A stretch of DNA of 64,000 bases. It comes from Helicobacter monodelphidis (lineage in GTDB: Bacteria; Campylobacterota; Campylobacteria; Campylobacterales; Helicobacteraceae). Position 1 is the stretch's first letter. Each line of letters opens with the position of its first letter. Positions 1 to 9,196 of this stretch are shown here, one piece after another. The translations under genes were made by a program, and so were the position numbers. The stretch is taken from the NCBI RefSeq assembly GCF_003288845.1, contig NZ_NHYN01000003.1:62001-126000 (forward strand), written 5' to 3'. Under the pieces are notes generated by a model. That model worked only from the letters and a program-made list of their open reading frames with translations, did no database searches and was not told where the DNA came from.

Positions 1-1736
1 CTTTGAAACCAACCACGATGCTGGTCGCTCCCTTCAAGATATAAGGAAGCAGGATAATCCCCAGCATCATAATGTGGAGATTTTAACACAGCAGCCCAAG
101 TGCTACCACTATCAAACCACACATCTAAAATATGATTAATTTTCTCAAAACGGCTTACCTTATCGCTATACGAATCAGGGAGCAATTCAGCAACAGAATG
201 TGTCCACCATGCATCACAACCCTCTTTTTCAAAAATTTGTGCAATATGGTCCAAAACAACTGGATCTAGCAAAACTTCTTTGCTTGCTTTATCGCGTAAG
301 AATGCAATAGGAACTCCCCAATCCCTTTGACGAGAAATGCACCAGTCTGGACGATTTTCAATCATAGAACCGATACGTTTAACGCCATTTTCCGGATAAA
401 ACTTCACCTTTTGCAATTCATACCCTGCGACCTGTCTCAATGTTTTGCCTTCTTGAGTAAATGGCTTATCCATCATAATAAACCACTGCTTTGTTGCACG
501 AAAAATAACCGGTTTTCCAGAACGCCAACAATGAGGGTAAGAATGTGTAATTTTAGTCTGCTTTAATAAAGAATCACCCAATAATTCTAAAATTCTTTCT
601 TGCGCCTTAAAAATATGTACACCCACAAAAGATTCGGGATTAGGTAAAAGCCCAAGATGGACGACAGATTCATCAAAGCAACCTTTATCATCAACCGGCA
701 TAAGAACGCCAAGCTGATAACGCAACCCTAAAAGATAATCATCTTCCCCATGCCCTGGTGCAGTATGCACACAACCACTTCCATCGGTTAATAAAACATG
801 ATCGCCCAAGAGAATCTTAGAATCTCGCCCATTCAGCGGATTCTTTGCCAATTTATTTTCTAGCAATGTTGAGTTAAACTCTTTTACAATTTCACCTTGT
901 AGCACACCATTTTCCTTACATTGTGCAAAAAGCTCTTTTGCAACAATTTTACCATCGCTACTCAAAACATAAGGTGTATCTGGACGCAATGCAATCCCCA
1001 AATTTGCGGGAAGCGTCCAAGGCGTTGTTGTCCAAATCACCAAAGCCGCCTGACTCACACCCAAAGATTCTAACGCATCTTTTTGTAAATCAAAACCCAC
1101 AAAAATAGAATCACTTTGTTTGTCTTTATACTCTACCTCCGCTTCTGCCAAAGCAGTTTCACAAGCCCAACTCCAATACACTGGCTTTTCTCTCTCGCAC
1201 AATAAACCTTTACTTGCAATAGCACACAAACAACGATAAATTTCCGCCTCAAAGGTAAATTCCATCGTTTTGTAAGGGTTCTCAAAATCACCCAACACAC
1301 CTAAGGCCAAAAAGCCCTTTTTTTGAATCTCAATAAATTCAGCTGCATGGCTGCGACAAAGCTCACGGATTTTTTCTTTAGGCATACCATCTTTTTTGTC
1401 TTTACCTAATTTTTTCTCAATTTGTTGTTCAATGGGCAACCCATGACAATCCCAACCGGGTAAATAACGCACAGCATAGCCTCTGTAATAGTAAATTTTC
1501 ATAATCATATCTTTTAAAATCTTATTTAAGGCATGCCCAATATGTAATTCACCATTTGCATAAGGAGGACCGTCATGTAAATTAAACTTTTGCGTTATAG
1601 TTTGGCGATTATTCTTCATTATATGATACTTTTTTTCTTGTTGCCATCGTTCATAACGTTTTGATTCATTCTGGGGAAGATTTCCACGCATAGGAAAAGT
1701 AGTTTGAGGAAGAATGAGTGTTTCTTTATAATCCAT
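1..1736 (-). CDS. ileS: isoleucine--tRNA ligase, 5' part (runs off window)
   Basis: Charges tRNA-Ile with isoleucine in the cytoplasm. About 578 N-terminal residues lie in the window; the gene continues past base 1. I see the class I HIGH motif at residues 65-68 inside [12 protein letters not shown], the CP1 editing-domain motif TPGHGEDDY, and the WFDSGSTW motif near the cut edge. The KMSKS loop and zinc/C-terminal part lie outside. The start is the ATG at 1736, which gives the typical [13 protein letters not shown]-terminus with GGAGC just upstream. It is divergent from the SapC-family operon, and the 141 bp between them must hold both promoters. No disruption is seen. Identity is certain from motifs and length; nothing suggests a transferred copy. 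Confidence 0.97.
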   Translation of the reverse strand, partial: MDYKETLILPQTTFPMRGNLPQNESKRYERWQQEKKYHIMKNNRQTITQKFNLHDGPPYANGELHIGHALNKILKDMIMKIYYYRGYAVRYLPGWDCHGLPIEQQIEKKLGKDKKDGMPKEKIRELCRSHAAEFIEIQKKGFLALGVLGDFENPYKTMEFTFEAEIYRCLCAIASKGLLCEREKPVYWSWACETALAEAEVEYKDKQSDSIFVGFDLQKDALESLGVSQAALVIWTTTPWTLPANLGIALRPDTPYVLSSDGKIVAKELFAQCKENGVLQGEIVKEFNSTLLENKLAKNPLNGRDSKILLGDHVLLTDGSGCVHTAPGHGEDDYLLGLRYQLGVLMPVDDKGCFDESVVHLGLLPNPESFVGVHIFKAQERILELLGDSLLKQTKITHSYPHCWRSGKPVIFRATKQWFIMMDKPFTQEGKTLRQVAGYELQKVKFYPENGVKRIGSMIENRPDWCISRQRDWGVPIAFLRDKASKEVLLDPVVLDHIAQIFEKEGCDAWWTHSVAELLPDSYSDKVSRFEKINHILDVWFDSGSTWAAVLKSPHYDAGDYPASLYLEGSDQHRGWFQ

Positions 1737-1835
1737 TATCGCTCCTTTGAATATTTTAGGATTTTACCTCACATAGAGTTAAGAATGTATTAATCTTAAA
1801 CTCATCGCTTTATAAAGTTTTTTGGTAAAGCAGAG

Positions 1836-1841
1836 TATAAT
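1836..1841 (+). promoter_or_regulatory. -10 box upstream of the SapC-family operon
   Basis: TATAAT in the context GCAGAGTATAATTA, about 37 bases before the ATG at 1878. It has no clear -35 element, as is usual for Campylobacterota sigma-70 promoters, and is preceded by a T-rich stretch. AAAGGAG just before the start is the ribosome binding site. Confidence 0.6.
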
Positions 1842-1877
1842 TACTTAACAAAGCCAACAAAGGAGTAATAATTTATT

Positions 1878-2681
1878 ATGGAAAAACAAGTTCTTGCCAT
1901 CAGTAAAGAAGAATTTTCTAACAAGAGATTCTTACCTATAAAAAACTATCTTCACGCCACTAACGATTCTGTTGCACCTGTGCTTTTCAATGAAGCCAAT
2001 CAAGTCTCTTTGGAATTACCTCTTGCTTTTTTCAAAAAAGAAGATGAATTTGAATTGTTTGGGATTCTCTCTTTTTTAGAGAGTGTTAATCCTTTTGTTG
2101 ATGCAAACGGAAACTTTCACTTGCAATACATTCCTGTTTCTTACCGCACTTACCCATTTTTGGTTTACATGGAAAAAAATGGGGAACAAATTTTATGTTT
2201 TGACCAAAATAGTGGGCTTTTAACAGAGAATCAATCAGAGGGCTTTGCATTCTACGACAACGATGAAATTTCTGCAGAATTAGACAATAAAGTGAAGATG
2301 TTACAAGAAATACAAAAAATGAGGGTGATTGGTAAGCGTGCCATTGAGCTTTTGGGTGAAAAAGATCTATTCACAAAATGGGATTTAAAAGTAAATGTAA
2401 TCGGACAAGAACAAAGCATTAACAACCTATACACCATTAACGAAAATCGTCTATACGAACTTAAAGGTGAAGAATTGGTAGAACTACGCGATAGTGGTGC
2501 TTTAGCTCTTGCCTACATTCAACTTCTTTCGCGTGCCAATATCAGCAAAATTGAAGCTATTTCACGCATTTACTTAGCGGCACAGCAGAAAAAAGCAGCA
2601 GCAAATCAAGAGGCATTAGTTAATCAAAAAGGTGATTTGGACCTTGAATTCTTAAAGAATGATACCATCTCTTTTGGGTAG
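1878..2681 (+). CDS. SapC family protein
   Basis: Whole-length member (267 aa) of the family named after Campylobacter fetus SapC (Pfam SapC). Family features visible are the N-terminal LP/LPLAFF segment, the YIPVSYRTYPF motif near residue 90, LCFDQNSGL, and the C-terminal LYELKGEELVELRDSGALALAYIQLLS segment (given here as pieces of the family pattern). There is no signal peptide or membrane segment, so it is predicted cytoplasmic. The biochemical function of the family is not established; in C. fetus the name comes from the S-layer locus. It is the first gene of an operon with two GT-B-like proteins and two lipoproteins and is followed after 6 bp by the next start, which suggests a role in making or exporting a surface component. 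That role is inference. Confidence 0.85.
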   Translation: MEKQVLAISKEEFSNKRFLPIKNYLHATNDSVAPVLFNEANQVSLELPLAFFKKEDEFELFGILSFLESVNPFVDANGNFHLQYIPVSYRTYPFLVYMEKNGEQILCFDQNSGLLTENQSEGFAFYDNDEISAELDNKVKMLQEIQKMRVIGKRAIELLGEKDLFTKWDLKVNVIGQEQSINNLYTINENRLYELKGEELVELRDSGALALAYIQLLSRANISKIEAISRIYLAAQQKKAAANQEALVNQKGDLDLEFLKNDTISFG

Positions 2682-2687
2682 GCAGTG

Positions 2688-3173
2688 ATGAATATTGTCT
2701 ACGCTCCCACAAAAAGATGTGGAACAGATTTTATCCATCAAAATATTGATGCAATGTTTGATGTTATGCTTTTAGAAAATGTTTTGGGGATTCAAAAAGT
2801 TAAAAAAATTCTCTATCTCCCTAACGCACAAACCACACAAACACATTCAGACATCGTGCTTGAATCCTTAGCAACAAATTCTGTGCAACAAATTGCTTCT
2901 TTAAAGGAAGCACAAAAAACAGCATTTATGTTGACAGATAGTGCATATATTGCACTACCCTACACACTTTATTTTCAAAAACCGGTTATTTTTGCATTAC
3001 TTGGATTTACCGGATTAGATATTCAAAACGACCGTCTTTTTGCAATTTTGAAAAAATGTTCTTTTTTTGTTTATTCTTATCACGAACTCAACAACACGAT
3101 ACAACAAATACAAAAATTTTGGGTAGCCCAAAAAGAGGAATACGAAACCTTTTTGGAGGGGAGCATAATATGA
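2688..3173 (+). CDS. GT-B C-terminal-half-like protein
   Basis: A 161-residue protein with no signal peptide. Residues about 85-140 look like the C-terminal nucleotide-sugar half of a glycerophosphotransferase-type GT-B fold: a TDSAYIALPYTLYF segment followed by KPVIFA, which matches the 'SD-S...KPviF' pattern also present in the next gene. The N-terminal catalytic half is missing, so it is either a shortened paralogue or a partner subunit. I start it at the ATG at 2688 rather than the GTG at 2685. Its TGA overlaps the ATG of the next gene (ATGA at 3170-3173), implying translational coupling. Function unknown; the fold assignment is by eye and tentative. Confidence 0.7.
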   Translation: MNIVYAPTKRCGTDFIHQNIDAMFDVMLLENVLGIQKVKKILYLPNAQTTQTHSDIVLESLATNSVQQIASLKEAQKTAFMLTDSAYIALPYTLYFQKPVIFALLGFTGLDIQNDRLFAILKKCSFFVYSYHELNNTIQQIQKFWVAQKEEYETFLEGSII

Positions 3174-4291
3174 GTAAGGCACAGCTTTCATCACAGATTG
3201 TTAATACATTTTCTTCTATCCTTTCAAAGGAAAAGAAAAATATTGTTTTTTTACTTTTTTATGAAACTTATCGCTCTCATTTGAGTGTATTTTTGCCAAT
3301 TATTCCACTATTGAAAAAAAAATACAATCTTATCTTAGCCACACAACAGCAAAAACAAGACGCACTAGAAAAAAGTGTACATTACGCATTCACCATTCCT
3401 TGGAGAGTTCAGAATCAGCAAGGACAATATGATTTTATTGATGTGCATGTCGATGGCATTGATTTAATCATTACACCAGACCAAGTTTCCTATAATCAAG
3501 GAAAAGTTGATAGAACCTTTTTAAGTAAAACAGCAAAGCGACTTTACTTGCCTCATAGCCTTATTGAGGCAGTGGGTGCCACCGATACGATTGACTATAT
3601 TGCTGTTCCAAGTAAAATTGCAATGGAAAAGTATCAAAAAATTTTGAAGGGTAAAAAAGTTAGATTATTAGAAATGGGTTATCCTAAATTTGATGAATCT
3701 CTTAAAAACTACAAAACCCAAAAAAAGCCATCAAACACAATTGCCTATACTCCTACTTTACGTTATCAACAAGACTTTGTCCATATTAATAAAATTGGAG
3801 GGGTGGAAAGTATGTTGCTAGAATGGCTACTAAACAACACATCGCATAAAATTATTTATCGTGCTCACCCCCTATGCGTACAAAACCAACATACATTCTA
3901 TCAGATTTTAAAAGTAAAATTTGCACAACAAAAGCGCATTATTTTTGATGAAGATTCTTCGAATACACACATTAATCAAGCAGATGTTTTTCTTTCGGAT
4001 TGCTCCACTTCAGCATTCAGCTTTTCGCTTACCACCTTAAAGCCTTCTATTTTATTTGCTCCAGCAAGTTTAAAATTTAATAATACAATTATCCAAACCG
4101 CTACACAAACACAGCTTATTCCTGTTGCTAAAAATCTTTTAGAGCTTAAAATACACTTAGAATCTCTCTATAAACATGACACACAAGATTCTTTCAAGCA
4201 ATTTAGAGAAGACAATATTTATCATATTGCAAATAGCCTAGAAGTCTTTTGTCAACAAATTGACTCTATCATTAAAGGGGTGTCTCAATGA
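3170..4291 (+). CDS. CDP-glycerol glycerophosphotransferase-like (GT-B) protein
   Basis: A 373-residue protein resembling the CDP-glycerol:poly(glycerophosphate) glycerophosphotransferase family. Supporting motifs are LYLPHS at residues 125-130, YRAHPL at about 230-235 (the second conserved His) and SDCSTSAFSF at 276-285, followed by KPSILFAP, the family's C-terminal nucleotide-binding signature. There are no membrane segments. A much longer frame opens upstream at 3056, but the ATG at 3170 has the strong site TTTTGGAGGGGAGC and overlaps the previous stop, so it is chosen. Its TGA overlaps the next ATG at 4288. Likely transfers a polyol-phosphate or similar group onto a surface glycan; donor and acceptor cannot be read from the sequence. 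Confidence 0.75.
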   Translation: MSKAQLSSQIVNTFSSILSKEKKNIVFLLFYETYRSHLSVFLPIIPLLKKKYNLILATQQQKQDALEKSVHYAFTIPWRVQNQQGQYDFIDVHVDGIDLIITPDQVSYNQGKVDRTFLSKTAKRLYLPHSLIEAVGATDTIDYIAVPSKIAMEKYQKILKGKKVRLLEMGYPKFDESLKNYKTQKKPSNTIAYTPTLRYQQDFVHINKIGGVESMLLEWLLNNTSHKIIYRAHPLCVQNQHTFYQILKVKFAQQKRIIFDEDSSNTHINQADVFLSDCSTSAFSFSLTTLKPSILFAPASLKFNNTIIQTATQTQLIPVAKNLLELKIHLESLYKHDTQDSFKQFREDNIYHIANSLEVFCQQIDSIIKGVSQ

Positions 4292-5097
4292 AATTTGTGA
4301 TAATCTCTATCTTTGCATTATTTAGCTTGATAAGCTGCTCTCAATATCCCGAAATTTCAACGCAACCTCGCACAGATAGTCAAATTCAAGAAGCACAGGC
4401 CAAAATGCGTGAGTTTCACCGCATTGTCTTTTTACCTAATCAGCAAGATAAAGCTCAAAAACTCGCTTTAGATGCCTGCAATTTAGGACTTGGTGAAGGT
4501 TGTGCATTTAGTGTTTTTGGGAAACCTATTATCAGCAATATTAATGAAGATTCTGCACTTGTTAAAAAACGTTTTGAATCAGAGCAAGATAGCATTCACA
4601 AACAACAGCAAAAGATGGATCAACTTGCTTTAACTTTTGCAATGCGAAATTGTGAAGCCAACATAGGTAACGAATGCACAATTATTGCAGGGATTTATGA
4701 ACGTGGTGATGGAGTCGAACGCGACACAAATAAAGCAGAAGAATTTTACCAAAAAGCTTGTAGTTTGGATTCGGTGCAAGGATGTTTGGGCAAAAAAGAC
4801 AAATCGGGCTTAGAGTTCTCACAAAAAATTCTTAGCTTACTCAAAGAAGAATGCAAACAAGGCGATCCATTTTTATGTTATATGGCGGGTGAATGGGCAA
4901 TTATTCATTCCCTGCGTATAAAAAAATCCTCAATTAATGCCCCACTCATTCAAGAAGCAAAGCAATTTTATTCTGCCGCGTGCAAATTAGGATTTGACCC
5001 AGAACTTTTAGGAATGGGTGAAAATTGTGCAAATCAAAATATTTGGAATGCACGCATCAAGATTATTCAATCTTCAAATCACCATAAAGATAAATAA
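4288..5097 (+). CDS. Sel1-like cysteine-rich lipoprotein
   Basis: A 269-residue exported lipoprotein. The N-terminus is a lipoprotein signal ending in the lipobox LISC (Cys at residue 17). The mature part carries Sel1/TPR-like alpha-alpha repeats with regularly spaced cysteine pairs (ACNLGLGEGC, NCEANIGNEC, ERGDGVERDTNKAEEFYQKAC), the pattern of Helicobacter cysteine-rich (Hcp) proteins where each repeat is closed by a disulfide. It overlaps the preceding gene by ATGA and its TAA shares a base with the ATG of a second, related lipoprotein gene. Probably held at an envelope membrane in the periplasm as a scaffold for the operon's surface system; that role is inferred. Confidence 0.8.
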   Translation: MKFVIISIFALFSLISCSQYPEISTQPRTDSQIQEAQAKMREFHRIVFLPNQQDKAQKLALDACNLGLGEGCAFSVFGKPIISNINEDSALVKKRFESEQDSIHKQQQKMDQLALTFAMRNCEANIGNECTIIAGIYERGDGVERDTNKAEEFYQKACSLDSVQGCLGKKDKSGLEFSQKILSLLKEECKQGDPFLCYMAGEWAIIHSLRIKKSSINAPLIQEAKQFYSAACKLGFDPELLGMGENCANQNIWNARIKIIQSSNHHKDK

Positions 5098-6209
5098 TGA
5101 AACAATATTTTTTAATTTTTCTCCTCCTTATTTTTAGTGGTTGTGCCACTTCTTCACTTTCTGATATAGAAACAGAAAAACAACTAGAATCTGAACTAGA
5201 AGAGTTACAAACAGAGGGTTATCGCTTGTTTTTACAAGCTAATCTTGGCTCTATTGGCACAATGCAGGTTTATCAGGAAGCGTGTGAAAAGGGTAGCATT
5301 ACAGCTTGCAATGAATCTTTTTTTCTTAATTCTAAAAATCGTGAAGAATGGTTTATGTTATGCGAAAAAGGAAGTAAAAAGGCATGCTTTTTATTGGGCG
5401 AAGAATTCTTGCAAGAAAATCATTCACAAGCTAGACAACTTGCCTCCATTCAATTCTTAAAAGCGTGTAATTTAGGAGATTATTCGGGCTGTGAAAAGGC
5501 AGGGAATCTTGCTATCAGCTTGCAAGACAAACAAACTGCATTCTCACTTCTTAAAAAATCGTGCGAACACCTCAACATTAATGGTTGCCGTTCTTTTTAT
5601 GAAAACCTGTATTCAGGGGTTTTTGATACCCTACTCCAACCCATAGATAAGCAAGAAATTTTAAAGCAAACACGATTGGTTTTACTTGATTTTGGGCTAG
5701 ATAATGAGAATCTAATTTGTAATAGCGAAGATTGCAAAATTGCTGGTGGATTCGCACAACCAGAAACTATCATCGCATTATGCAAACAAGGTTCTTCACT
5801 TGCATGCACTCTAGCAGCAGAACAAGGCTTAATGACAAAAGACATTCAAAGCGTAGAAGTCTTACTATCCCCTCATTGTTTTCAACGCAATTATGGTGCA
5901 TCTTGTGACATATTGAGTCAAATTTATACAACTTTTAATGAACCAGAGCTTGCTATTAAGGTAGCTGCAAAAAGTTGCTCCACACCTTTTTATCCACAGG
6001 GACTAGCAAAATTCTCCAAAAATTATCAGATTTGCACACGTGTGGGCGATGGTTATATGTATGGAATTTGGAACGAGAATGGGAAAACTTTGCCTATCTC
6101 AAAGGATTTGAATCGTGCAAAATACTACTATAAAAAGGGTTGCGAAAGAGAAGATCGTCCAGAATTAAGTAGCTGTCAACGACTTGAAAAACTTTTAAGT
6201 ATTAAATAA
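5097..6209 (+). CDS. Sel1-like cysteine-rich lipoprotein (second copy)
   Basis: A 370-residue lipoprotein with signal peptide and lipobox FSGC (Cys at residue 16). It has at least six helical repeats marked by Cys pairs, such as ACEKGSITAC, LCEKGSKKAC, ACNLGDYSGC and LCKQGSSLAC, and a last repeat with KDLNRAKYYYKKGC. It is related in design to the gene just before it but more diverged and longer, so the pair probably arose by old duplication. Starts one base into the previous stop codon. It appears to end the operon; no strong terminator hairpin is visible in the 139 bp before metQ. Function unknown beyond Hcp-like protein-protein scaffolding in the envelope. Confidence 0.8.
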   Translation: MKQYFLIFLLLIFSGCATSSLSDIETEKQLESELEELQTEGYRLFLQANLGSIGTMQVYQEACEKGSITACNESFFLNSKNREEWFMLCEKGSKKACFLLGEEFLQENHSQARQLASIQFLKACNLGDYSGCEKAGNLAISLQDKQTAFSLLKKSCEHLNINGCRSFYENLYSGVFDTLLQPIDKQEILKQTRLVLLDFGLDNENLICNSEDCKIAGGFAQPETIIALCKQGSSLACTLAAEQGLMTKDIQSVEVLLSPHCFQRNYGASCDILSQIYTTFNEPELAIKVAAKSCSTPFYPQGLAKFSKNYQICTRVGDGYMYGIWNENGKTLPISKDLNRAKYYYKKGCEREDRPELSSCQRLEKLLSIK

Positions 6210-6311
6210 CATTATAAAAACAATAAAGTTTAAAATTAATTTTATCTATAAATACGATTATCAAATATTTTTAATTAACTTGCTTTTTAGTATAGATTAA
6301 GTTTTTTAGGC

Positions 6312-6317
6312 TATAAT
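6312..6317 (+). promoter_or_regulatory. -10 box of metQ
   Basis: TATAAT in TTTTAGGCTATAATTCC, 32 bases before the metQ ATG, preceded by a periodic AT-rich stretch instead of a -35 box. No SAM or S-box type riboswitch fold is apparent in the short leader. GAAGGA precedes the start codon. Confidence 0.6.
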
Positions 6318-6348
6318 TCCCCAAAATTCACCTCTTGAAGGATACAAA

Positions 6349-7131
6349 ATGAAGTGTAGTCAAATTTTATGCGGATTCTTATTGGCGGCCAGTGTGTGCA
6401 TTCCAGCATTTGCAAAAGATGGCAAAATTGTTGTTGGAGCTTCTCCAGAACCTCATGCCTTAATCTTAGAACAAGTTGTTAAACCCTTGAAAGAAAAAGG
6501 AATTAAGCTTGAAATTCAAGAATTTAATGATTATGTCGTTCCTAACTTATCCCTTAATGAGGGTTCTTTAGACGCTAACTTCTTTCAGCACGAACCTTAC
6601 TTAAAGGCATTCAACGCAGATAAAAAAACAGCACTTATTAGCGTTGCAAAAATCCATGTTGAACCCATTGGGCTATATTCTTATAAGATTAAAAAAATCA
6701 GTGAGTTGAAAAATGGGAGTGAAATTGCCATTCCAAATGACCCTAGTAACGCTGCAAGATCGTTGCGATTACTTGAAAAAGAAGGGTTAATCAAACTAAA
6801 AAAGGGTGATTTGATTACAATTTATGACATCACAGAAAATCCGAAACAACTAAAATTTAAGGAATTAGAAGGTGCACAACTTCCACGCGTTTTGAATGAA
6901 GTTGATGCCGCAGTCATCAACACAAACTTTGCACTTTTAGTTGACCTCAATCCGCTTAAAGATGCTATTGCTCTTGAGGACAAAGAATCCCCTTACGCAA
7001 ATATTCTTGTCGTAAAAAGTGGTAATGAGAATGACCCGGATATTCAAGAATTAATTAAAGCCTTACAAAGCGATAATATTAAACGTTTCATCAACAATCA
7101 ATATAAAGGTGCGATTCTCCCCTCCTTCTAA
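6349..7131 (+). CDS. metQ: MetQ/NlpA family methionine-binding protein
   Basis: Periplasmic substrate-binding protein of a D/L-methionine ABC importer (260 aa, normal length). Family motifs seen are VVGASPEPHALILE at the mature N-terminus, LDANFFQHEPYL, and AIPNDPSNAARSLRLLE. The signal peptide (residues 1-22) fits signal peptidase I cleavage after AFA; the Cys at residue 16 is not in a proper lipobox, so unlike many MetQ proteins it may be soluble in the periplasm. No MetN ATPase or MetI permease is encoded beside it, so it must pair with a transporter encoded elsewhere. It has its own promoter and stands alone between the Sel1 operon and rpsB. Confidence 0.88.
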   Translation: MKCSQILCGFLLAASVCIPAFAKDGKIVVGASPEPHALILEQVVKPLKEKGIKLEIQEFNDYVVPNLSLNEGSLDANFFQHEPYLKAFNADKKTALISVAKIHVEPIGLYSYKIKKISELKNGSEIAIPNDPSNAARSLRLLEKEGLIKLKKGDLITIYDITENPKQLKFKELEGAQLPRVLNEVDAAVINTNFALLVDLNPLKDAIALEDKESPYANILVVKSGNENDPDIQELIKALQSDNIKRFINNQYKGAILPSF

Positions 7132-7200
7132 ATCCAACCTATTGGCTAGTCCTTTTAAAATCTCTAGCCAATCTTCATTGAAATTTAAAATCTTTTTTGC

Positions 7201-7206
7201 TAGAAT
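7201..7206 (+). promoter_or_regulatory. -10 box of the rpsB-tsf operon
   Basis: Extended -10 element TTTTGCTAGAATGAG (TAGAAT at 7201-7206), with transcription expected to begin near 7213. This leaves a leader of about 100 nt before the rpsB start that contains a stable hairpin arrangement listed separately. Confidence 0.65.
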
Positions 7207-7213
7207 GAGAGCC

Positions 7214-7286
7214 CTTATTTTTAAATAAGTAGCTCACACATACCTCAATCCTTGCGATGAAATGGACGACATTTTATGAAGGTATG
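7214..7286 (+). promoter_or_regulatory. structured rpsB mRNA leader (candidate S2 autoregulatory element)
   Basis: The 5' leader can fold into two hairpins. The first pairs CTTATTT (7214-7220) with AAATAAG (7223-7229). The second has an outer stem CATACCT (7239-7245) with AGGTATG (7280-7286), a 5'-side internal loop, and an inner stem ATGAAATG (7257-7264) with CATTTTAT (7270-7277, one G-U pair), closed by a 5-nt loop. In enterobacteria the rpsB leader binds S2 to repress rpsB-tsf; the position here fits the same role. The folding is hand-derived, and the regulatory role is inference. Confidence 0.45.
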
Positions 7287-7315
7287 GCGGCAAAATCAAA
7301 TCAAGGAGACCTTAA

Positions 7316-8104
7316 ATGGTAACAATGAAAGATCTTTTAGAATGCGGTGTGCATTTTGGGCATCAAACAAGGCGTTGGAATCCAAAAATGAAAAAATTTA
7401 TTTTTGGTGTAAGAAAAAATATCCATATCATTGATTTGCAAAAAACTTTGCGTTATTTTCGCTACACTTATAAAATTGTGCAGGATGCGGCAGCAGAGGG
7501 AAAAGTCATTATGTTTGTTGGAACAAAAAAGCAAGCCAGTGAAACCATTAAAGAATATGCAAACAAAATTGATGCACCTTATGTTAATTATCGTTGGTTA
7601 GGCGGAATGCTCACAAATTATTCGACAATTCGCAAATCTATTCGTAAGCTTGAAAATATTGAAGAAATTGAAGCAAATGGGCAAATTGACCTACTCACAA
7701 AAAAAGAAAAATTGATGCTTTTACGCAAAAAAGAAAAACTTGAAAAATATTTAGGTGGTGTGCGACACATGAAAAAAGCACCCGATATGATTTTCGTCAT
7801 TGATGCGGCAAAAGAAAGAATTGCAGTTGCTGAAGCGAGGCGATTAGGCATTCCAGTAATTGCACCACTTGACACAAATTGCGACCCTGATTGCGTGGAT
7901 TACCCAATTCCGGGTAATGATGATGCGATTCGCTCCATTCAACTGTTTTGTAAAGAAATTGCTGAAGCTGTCTTGGAGGGACGTGCACTTGCTGAGGGTG
8001 GAGAAGAGGCATTAAAGCAACAAAAAACACCTTCACTGGACGATGAAGCAACGGAATCAGAAATGCAAGAAATGGCGGCTCTTGTCGATAAAGTTCAGCA
8101 ATAA
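7316..8104 (+). CDS. rpsB: 30S ribosomal protein S2
   Basis: Small-subunit protein S2 (262 aa, typical length). The N-terminus [20 protein letters not shown] and the segments [13 protein letters not shown] and [12 protein letters not shown] are diagnostic. An alternative ATG lies three codons in, but GGAGACC sits 7 bases before the first ATG. It is followed by tsf after 9 bp, the near-universal S2/EF-Ts arrangement. Likely autoregulated through the folded leader upstream. Confidence 0.97.
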   Translation: MVTMKDLLECGVHFGHQTRRWNPKMKKFIFGVRKNIHIIDLQKTLRYFRYTYKIVQDAAAEGKVIMFVGTKKQASETIKEYANKIDAPYVNYRWLGGMLTNYSTIRKSIRKLENIEEIEANGQIDLLTKKEKLMLLRKKEKLEKYLGGVRHMKKAPDMIFVIDAAKERIAVAEARRLGIPVIAPLDTNCDPDCVDYPIPGNDDAIRSIQLFCKEIAEAVLEGRALAEGGEEALKQQKTPSLDDEATESEMQEMAALVDKVQQ

Positions 8105-8116
8105 AAAGGAAAAATG

Positions 8117-9187
8117 ATGGCAGATATTAGTGCACAACTCGTAAAAGAATTACGTTCCAAAACAGACGCACCTATGATGGATTGCAAAAAGGTGCTTGTA
8201 GAAACAAACGGGGATTTAGATAAAGCGATTGACCTTTTGCGCGAAAGAGGACTTTCTAAAGCCTCTAAAAAGGCTGATAGGGTAGCAAGCGAGGGTGTAA
8301 TTTCAATTCAAATTGCGGATGATTTCTCAAAAGCTGCAATGGTTGAAATTAATTCAGAAACAGACTTTGTTGCCAAAAATGAGACCTTTCAAGACTTAGT
8401 CGCAAAAACAACACAGGCTGTTTTCAGCAAAGAGATTACAACGGTAGACGACATTACATCTTTAGATATTCAAGGTACCGCTTTCAATGAATTCTTACAA
8501 GCTAATATTGCAAAAATCGGAGAAAATCTAGTTTTAAGACGATTGCACACACTTAAGGCGGATTGTCCGCTAACAATCATCAATGGTTATGTCCACACCA
8601 ATAAGCGCGTAGGCGTTCTTATTGCACTTACATGCACAAAACCGGAATCTAAGGAAGCTACGATTGATCTTGCAAAAAAGTTTGCAATGCATGCAGCTGC
8701 AATGAAGCCACAAGTAGTTTCGTATAAAGAATTTGATGATGAGTTTATCCAAAAGGAAAAAATTGCATTAATTGCTGAATTGGAAAAAGAAAATGAAGAA
8801 TTGGCACGACTCAAAAAGCCTTTACATAAAATTCCTCGATTTGTTTCCAAAAAAGAGATTACAGAGGAAATTATCAAAGAAGAAGAACAAAGGTTAAAGG
8901 AAGAATTGAAGGCACAAAACAAGCCTGAAAATATTTGGGAACGTATTATCCCGGGGCAAATTGAACGTTTTATTGCAGATAATACTTTGCTAGACCAACG
9001 TCTTACACTTCTTGGGCAATTCTATATTGTCGACGACAAAAAACGTATTGACCAAATCTTAGCAGAAGAGAACAAAAAACTAGGAGATAGCATTCATGTT
9101 CACGCTTATATACGTTTTGAGTTAGGTGAGGGTATTGAAAAGCAAAAAACAGATTTTGCAGCTGAAGTTGCTGCACAAATGGGCTAA
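8117..9187 (+). CDS. tsf: elongation factor Ts
   Basis: Guanine-nucleotide exchange factor that recycles EF-Tu. The UBA-like N-terminal domain MADISAQLVKELRSKTDAPM and the core motif KKVLVETNGDLDKAI are clear, as is the Tu-contacting TDFVA motif in EINSETDFVAKNETF. At 356 residues it has the long charged insertion typical of Campylobacterota EF-Ts. Two ATGs are adjacent (8114 and 8117); the second gives the conserved MADI start. It is co-transcribed with rpsB and followed 9 bp later by the ABC ATPase gene. Confidence 0.96.
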   Translation: MADISAQLVKELRSKTDAPMMDCKKVLVETNGDLDKAIDLLRERGLSKASKKADRVASEGVISIQIADDFSKAAMVEINSETDFVAKNETFQDLVAKTTQAVFSKEITTVDDITSLDIQGTAFNEFLQANIAKIGENLVLRRLHTLKADCPLTIINGYVHTNKRVGVLIALTCTKPESKEATIDLAKKFAMHAAAMKPQVVSYKEFDDEFIQKEKIALIAELEKENEELARLKKPLHKIPRFVSKKEITEEIIKEEEQRLKEELKAQNKPENIWERIIPGQIERFIADNTLLDQRLTLLGQFYIVDDKKRIDQILAEENKKLGDSIHVHAYIRFELGEGIEKQKTDFAAEVAAQMG

Positions 9188-9196
9188 GGGGAGTTT

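Noticed and set aside
3056-3169. N-terminal extension of the glycerophosphotransferase-like gene
   Set aside because: It overlaps the previous gene in another frame and lacks a ribosome site; the ATG at 3170 has GGAGGGG and a coupled ATGA junction.
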